Origin: JAVZLQ01 sp049972525
Lineage (GTDB): Archaea > Thermoproteota > Bathyarchaeia > Bathyarchaeales > Bathycorpusculaceae
Direction: 5' to 3'
Assembly (NCBI GenBank): GCA_049972525.1
Contig: JBMFKI010000003.1
Location: 1-64,000, forward strand
Length of the DNA stretch: 64,000 nucleotides
Under the pieces are notes generated by a model. That model saw nothing but the letters and a program-made list of their open reading frames with translations, ran no database searches and was not told the DNA's origin. The first letter of the stretch is position 1. The number at the start of each line of letters is the position of its first letter. Made by a program: the position numbers and the translations under genes. Positions 59,794 through 64,000 of the stretch are shown here, in pieces.

Positions 59794-61040
59794 GCTCTCT
59801 CCTCGACGGTGTCAAAAAGGTGAACTGAAACTGTTTCTCCTTCATCTAATCCTTCAACATTTTCTGGAACAACTACATAGCCATTAGCCTTGGTCATAGT
59901 CGAAATCACACCTGAACCCATCGAACTTATGGGTTCAGCAAAATATTCTTCATCACTTTTGAAGACATGAACTCTGACGAAGGTTTTGCGCCCAAGCGCT
60001 GTTGTTACGCGTTTTGTCATTTGCGCCTTAATAACAGGCCTTGACTCTTCCCTCTCTAGTCCCATAAGAACGTTTATTACTGGTTTTGCAAAAACTTCAA
60101 ACCCTATCATTGCCGCAACTGGGTTGCCTGAAAGAATTATTATTGGCTTCTCGTTCACTATCGCTAGGGCTGTTGGCATGGCTGGGCGCATTGCCATCCC
60201 GTGAACGATTATGCCTAGTTTTCCGAGCTTATTGATTGCGTCTGGGACGATGTCTGAAAGCCCAACGCTTGTGCCGCCAGTAGTTATAACCATGTCGGCA
60301 ACTTTAAGCCCCAACTTCATCTTTTCAGTTATCTCATTAGTGTCATCCCTTGCTATGCCTAAGTCAACGGGTTCAACTTCTAACTCGCGGCATAAAGCTG
60401 AAAGGATGAGCCTGTTAACTTCAAAAATTTGGCCTTCTTGAGGTTTTGTGCCTATTTCGACAAGCTCATTTCCAGTTGCAAGTATCGCCACCTTTGGTTT
60501 CTCGAAGACCTTAGCATTTACTATTCCTAAGGCGGCTATCAGCCCTAAATGCTGTGGCTTTAGGCGCGTTCCAGCTTTTATAGCAATCTCCCCTTTTCGA
60601 ATGTCTTCACCTCTTTTCGCTATGTTTTCGCCTGGTGTAACTGAAACCCAGACTTCCAGTTCGCTGTTTGTTTTCTTTGTGTTTTCAAGCATAACAACCG
60701 CGTCTGCCCCTTTTGGAATAGGGCTTCCAGTCCAAACTTGTTTTACTTCTCCATTTTCAATGTTTTCTTTGCTGGTTATTCGGAAAGTTTTTGGTTTGAA
60801 CTGTGTTACTCCGACTGTTTCTTCTGCTTTTATAGCGTATCCGTCAACTGCTGAACGATCAAATCTTGGCAAATCTTCACAAGCTCGTATGTCTTCTGCT
60901 AGAACACGGTTAAGCGCCTGCTCAAGTGGAACTTTTATGGTCTTTAGTTTTCCCGTTTGCAACTTGTTAAAGAAGATTCTCTTTGCTTCCTCTACTGGTG
61001 TAAGTTTTTGAAATCCTTTGAGTCGCGTCAAAATCTGCAC
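59775..61040 (-). CDS. moeA: Molybdopterin molybdenumtransferase MoeA (copy 2)
   Basis: 421 residues starting at a GTG. DLPRFDRSAVDGYAIKAEET, WTGSPIPKGADAVVMLENT, VAILATGNELVEIGTKPQEGQIFEVNRLIL, ITTGGTSVGLSDIVPDAI and IILSGNPVAAMIGFE parallel copy 1. The differences in the active-site loop (SGNPVAAM against PGHPTSAL) are the expected split between the two archaeal MoeA groups. It is first in the transcript. The N-terminus is slightly longer than in copy 1. Confidence 0.93.
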   Translation of the reverse strand: MQILTRLKGFQKLTPVEEAKRIFFNKLQTGKLKTIKVPLEQALNRVLAEDIRACEDLPRFDRSAVDGYAIKAEETVGVTQFKPKTFRITSKENIENGEVKQVWTGSPIPKGADAVVMLENTKKTNSELEVWVSVTPGENIAKRGEDIRKGEIAIKAGTRLKPQHLGLIAALGIVNAKVFEKPKVAILATGNELVEIGTKPQEGQIFEVNRLILSALCRELEVEPVDLGIARDDTNEITEKMKLGLKVADMVITTGGTSVGLSDIVPDAINKLGKLGIIVHGMAMRPAMPTALAIVNEKPIIILSGNPVAAMIGFEVFAKPVINVLMGLEREESRPVIKAQMTKRVTTALGRKTFVRVHVFKSDEEYFAEPISSMGSGVISTMTKANGYVVVPENVEGLDEGETVSVHLFDTVEERACLEGF

Positions 61041-61085
61041 CTATAAACAGCACTGTGCACTGCATACAAAAATGTATCGCATCAA

Positions 61086-61949
61086 CTAGCCTTTTAGCTG
61101 TTTTTGAAGTATGTCGCGCATTTTTATTGCGTCCAAGTCCAGTATTGGACTTTCGCTTATAATCACTGGTTTTAAATTAAATTCTACGATAACCTTTGCA
61201 AGCATTGAGAAGTCTGGTCCATAGGCATTCTCTTCCAGTACATGGTGACACTTTTCACCTTTTTCCGTAAATTCAACTTTTGTGAAGTGGCAATGCATGT
61301 TTTTCACCGCTTCAGTTCCAAGTCTATTTTCGATAGTTTCAATCACCATGCGAAAGTCATCAACACTTTTGAAGCGCCCATTTTCTCTTGCGTGCAAATG
61401 CGCCCAATCTATTACTGGCTGCGTCTGCTCTACCTCTTCGCATAAACCTAAAATTTCCTCTAAGCTTCCGAATTGGGACTGTTTACCCATAGTTTCCGGA
61501 CCGATTTTGACGTTTTTTATCCCTAAAGCCTTCAGTGATTGTGCAACTTCCTTTAGGGCTTCTAAACAGTTTTTGAAAACTTCAGTTCGGGGTGTTTTCC
61601 CGTAGAAGCCAGGATGGAAAACAACAGTGTGTGCTCTCATCCATTCTGCTGCTGTTGCACAAGCTATTAGGCGCTGTTTGCTTGACTCAATAACACTTTT
61701 TTCGCCGCAAAAGTTTATGAAATATGAGCCATGCAAGCTAATCCAAACATCGTTTTCAGCAGCTTTTAAACCAAGCTTTTCTGCGTCGTCCATTTTTATT
61801 TGGGGTTTTGCGCCCCAGCGGACAGCCTGATATTCAAACGCATCAAGTCCTTCGTCCCTTAGAAGTTTTGGGACATCTTCTAGTTTTGCTTTTAACACAC
61901 AGAAAGTTGGAGGCACACCAGCTGGACCAAATCTTGGGCGGTCAGCCAT
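61086..61949 (-). CDS. Endonuclease IV-like TIM-barrel protein
   Basis: 287 residues of the AP endonuclease 2/xylose isomerase-like barrel. Metal-site landmarks include WISLHGSYFINF, AHTVVFHPGFYG, KIGPETMGK, VIDWAHLHAREN, MHCHFTKVEF and PVIISESPILD. The His, Glu and Asp positions follow endonuclease IV (Nfo), suggesting AP-site cleavage. It is more divergent than Nfo and could be another barrel enzyme. Located 45 nt after the moeA pair. Confidence 0.8.
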   Translation of the reverse strand: MADRPRFGPAGVPPTFCVLKAKLEDVPKLLRDEGLDAFEYQAVRWGAKPQIKMDDAEKLGLKAAENDVWISLHGSYFINFCGEKSVIESSKQRLIACATAAEWMRAHTVVFHPGFYGKTPRTEVFKNCLEALKEVAQSLKALGIKNVKIGPETMGKQSQFGSLEEILGLCEEVEQTQPVIDWAHLHARENGRFKSVDDFRMVIETIENRLGTEAVKNMHCHFTKVEFTEKGEKCHHVLEENAYGPDFSMLAKVIVEFNLKPVIISESPILDLDAIKMRDILQKQLKG

Positions 61950-61961
61950 TAAAACTCACTT

Positions 61962-62756
61962 TCAACTTTTTCTCCTTATTTTATATCTTCTACCTTTTCG
62001 TAAATATTCACCATAAATTAATGCGGATAGTGCCGAAATCCAAGCTGCAATATTTTGAAATGCAAGATATTTTCCCACAGCATCCAAACCAACTAGCGGA
62101 CTAATGATCGTTCCGAGAGCCAAAACGCAGTCTCTGAATGTGGGTGCAAGTGAAATAATGGCGTTGCCTATTGCTGAGAAAAGCCAAAATATCGGTGCTA
62201 AAGTTTCTGTTGTTCCTTTCACGAATCCCAAAAGCCCTGGATTGTTTTGGTAGGCGCTTGTAACTGCTTCATATATTAGTCTTGGGTATGCCAAAAGGGA
62301 AACCGTGAAAGCGAAAATAATGAATAATAATGAAACTGTTAAAGCGCTTTTTATTGCGACTTTCATGATTTTCTGCTGAATGTGAGCAGAACCCTTAATC
62401 TTCAATCTTGCTCCTAATCTACTCAAGACTGAAGTTTTATTTTCCTTCCCCCTCTTTACAACTGCCACAAACTTTCTTTTTGCGAGTTCTTGGGGCTTTG
62501 TTGCCATGCACCTTGTCAAATATGTCCAGCTAAAGGTTAGCGTAATAACCACAGCTGCTGGGATTAGGTGGAAAAGCGGGCTTATTACGCCGAATATTCG
62601 GTCTTCCGGATTTTCTATAGCACCTAAACTTTCGGCATAAAATACGATCGCGTATTCGATGAGACTTGCCAATAATAGGAAGAGGAGTATTGAAATTGTT
62701 CCCCTTAATGATGTCCAACGAACTATCGCTGTTTTTTGAGGTTTTTGTGTTGCCAA
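61962..62756 (-). CDS. Multi-helix membrane protein, unknown
   Basis: 264 residues. Five or so hydrophobic helices at about 18-38, 58-80, 130-155, 188-208 and 230-248, separated by a basic cytoplasmic loop (AKRKFVAVVKRGKENKTSVLSRLGARLKIKG). The C-terminus is strongly basic (YLRKGRRYKIRRKS). No family recognised. It lies 12 nt upstream of the endonuclease IV-like gene and is probably co-transcribed. Confidence 0.72.
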   Translation of the reverse strand: MATQKPQKTAIVRWTSLRGTISILLFLLLASLIEYAIVFYAESLGAIENPEDRIFGVISPLFHLIPAAVVITLTFSWTYLTRCMATKPQELAKRKFVAVVKRGKENKTSVLSRLGARLKIKGSAHIQQKIMKVAIKSALTVSLLFIIFAFTVSLLAYPRLIYEAVTSAYQNNPGLLGFVKGTTETLAPIFWLFSAIGNAIISLAPTFRDCVLALGTIISPLVGLDAVGKYLAFQNIAAWISALSALIYGEYLRKGRRYKIRRKS

Positions 62757-62834
62757 TGAATCACCATTTCTCTGCTAATCTCATATAACGCATTTGAATA
62801 TGAGTATTCCCATTAAAAAACGTGACTGTCATTT

Positions 62835-62993
62835 TTAGGTTAGTGGGAATTCATGTCCGCATTTCGGACATTTTGCCATTCCACATTGTACGGAGGATGG
62901 GCAGCCAGAACATGCAAATGCTCTGCCATAACTTATGTCAAAGGTGAAACCGCACTTCGGGCAGGTAATTAGACGCTTTGTTTGTGTTTTCAT
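62835..62993 (-). CDS. Small zinc-ribbon protein
   Basis: 52 residues from the ATG at 62993. ITCPKCGFTFDISYGRAFACSGCPSSVQCGMAKCPKCGHEFPLT contains three Cys pairs or triplets, suggesting two zinc sites. The compact size matches many archaeal zinc-ribbon microproteins. It lies between the membrane protein gene and the divergent TackOD1-type gene. Function unknown. Confidence 0.65.
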   Translation of the reverse strand: MKTQTKRLITCPKCGFTFDISYGRAFACSGCPSSVQCGMAKCPKCGHEFPLT

Positions 62994-63138
62994 TTTAGTC
63001 GCTTTCCATATTGTTATAACTAACAACTTTTTGAAGGCTTTAAAGTTTATGTGAAAATCTTAAAAAATAAATCATTAAATATCATTTAGTTATAGTGTGT
63101 ATGTTTGCTGTTGCAAAATTGATTAGTCTGGGAAAAGA

Positions 63139-64000
63139 ATGCTGAAATCTGATAAGTTGGAGCGTTTAGAGCTTTACAAAGACTGCAATACGCAGGTTTT
63201 TCTAAACAAGTTTCTGAGCGGTGAAATAATTGAGCTTGAACCAGTGTATGACCCTAAAATCGGTTATCATTATCCGCCTGTGGAAGCAATTGTTGGCGGC
63301 ACCTCAAGTGCTGAGGCTTTTTTGGATAAACTTTATACGGCTGGAATACTTGAAAGGCGACTTTATGACAAAATCATCTATTGTCCCAAGTGTGGCTCTG
63401 CAAACACTTCTGTCCGCTATTGTTGCCCCTACTGCAAGTCCTTTAATATCCAAAGAAGCGCCTTAATTGAGCATGTCAAATGCGGTTACATGGATGTGGA
63501 GGAAAATTACAAAAAAGGGAGTAAGCTTGTCTGTCCAAAGTGCCACGAAGAATTGAAAAAGTTGGATGTTGATTATAGAAAGGCTGGAACATGGTGCACG
63601 TGCAGAGATTGCAAAAAAAGTTTTGACATCCCAGTTGTTACACATTTTTGCAGAGACTGCCACGATAGTTTCACGTTTGAAGACGCCGTTATGAAGGATG
63701 TTTATGCTTACAGCCTAAAAGAAGAAGCAAAAGAAGAAGCGGCGCGTGGATGGGTTATAATTTCGCCAATAAGAGAATTTCTCGTTGAAAACGGATTCAA
63801 AGTTGAAAGTCCAGCATTTGTTAAAGGCAAATCTGGGGCAAATCACATGTTTGACATAGTGGCTTATGAAGGAAAAACTGCGAGGAAAATGAGCGTGATT
63901 GATGTTGCAATGTCTGCTGAAAACACGGTTTCTGAACAGCCAGTTATCGCTTTGTTTGCAAAAGTATTTGATGTTTCTCCAGATCATGCTTATTTGATCG
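63139..64000 (+). CDS. TackOD1-type zinc protein with nuclease-like tail, cut by window end
   Basis: Open from ATG 63139 to the end of the window (287 codons, no stop). YDPKIGYHYPPVEAIVGG leads into a multi-Cys region: YCPKCGS, YCCPYCKS, then HVKCGYMDVEE, VCPKCHEELKKLDVDYRKAGTWCTCRDCKKSF and FCRDCHDSF. This is the pattern of TackOD1, a predicted output domain described in TACK archaea. After it, GWVIISPIREFLVENGFKVESPAFVKGKSGANHMFDIVAYE resembles a restriction-endonuclease-like (PD-(D/E)xK) fold with the Asp of FDIVA. Role unknown; C-terminus not seen. Confidence 0.82.
   Translation, partial: MLKSDKLERLELYKDCNTQVFLNKFLSGEIIELEPVYDPKIGYHYPPVEAIVGGTSSAEAFLDKLYTAGILERRLYDKIIYCPKCGSANTSVRYCCPYCKSFNIQRSALIEHVKCGYMDVEENYKKGSKLVCPKCHEELKKLDVDYRKAGTWCTCRDCKKSFDIPVVTHFCRDCHDSFTFEDAVMKDVYAYSLKEEAKEEAARGWVIISPIREFLVENGFKVESPAFVKGKSGANHMFDIVAYEGKTARKMSVIDVAMSAENTVSEQPVIALFAKVFDVSPDHAYLI

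Overview
The window is archaeal chromosome. It encodes DNA topoisomerase VI (both subunits), ABCE1/Rli1, aIF5B, family-B DNA polymerase, two thermosome subunits, CDP-archaeol synthase, an AglB/STT3 oligosaccharyltransferase and KEOPS Cgi121, all of archaeal type. Moderate to low G+C, many zinc-ribbon microproteins and a TackOD1-type protein at the right edge suggest a TACK/Thermoproteota lineage, possibly Bathyarchaeia. That placement is inference; there is no rRNA here. No origin, rRNA operon or CRISPR array was seen.

Layout. (1) 1-4.2 kb: a textbook fluoride (crcB-type) riboswitch heads a plus-strand gene string that holds no recognisable fluoride exporter: a prenyltransferase/cyclase-fold protein, a DUF6062-like Cys/His protein and four small coiled-coil proteins, followed by SfsA. 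(2) 4.2-7.8 kb: an ArsR regulator with two Fe-S/DGC genes diverges from a minus-strand run of an HdrA-like protein, three ferredoxins, a zinc ribbon and ArsC. (3) 7.8-11.1 kb: a PadR regulator with Cys-rich partner, a cupin and an ABC-2 exporter. (4) 11.3-16.7 kb: tRNA-Glu followed by a decayed integrative element. It has a broken tyrosine integrase, a second integrase scrap, a deleted archaeal ATPase and tRNA-Glu-like repeats at both ends. Its intact cargo includes a fusion of a duplicated SerK/ParB-like module with a cysteine-synthase-like enzyme, and a divergent HTH regulator with tandem palindromic operators. (5) 16.8-47.3 kb: mostly housekeeping genes: two thermosome genes, infB, top6A/top6B, cdd, abce1, t6A genes (sua5, cgi121), a histidine-degradation set (ftcD-hutI-hutU), a UbiD-family decarboxylase, endonuclease III, Clp1-like kinase, RadB, carS and topA. 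(6) 47.4-64 kb: gcvT, an N-glycosylation pair (aglB plus a GlcNAc-1-P transferase homologue; an OST3/OSTC-like membrane protein lies at 44.5 kb), a QueT-type transporter behind a structured leader, polB, an RNA m5C methyltransferase, agmatinase, tandem moeA genes, an endonuclease IV-like protein and a TackOD1-type gene cut by the window end.

Themes. Several small loci look like stress sensors: fluoride RNA, ArsR with redox carriers, and PadR with an exporter. Reading the sequence also gave short genes below usual ORF cut-offs: a 24-residue acidic, Trp-periodic peptide with a perfect Shine-Dalgarno at 27.7 kb and a 56-residue zinc ribbon at 47.4 kb. The most distinctive items are the fluoride riboswitch on an unexpected operon, the kinase-sulfhydrylase fusion, the OSTC-like protein, the QueT leader and the micropeptide.
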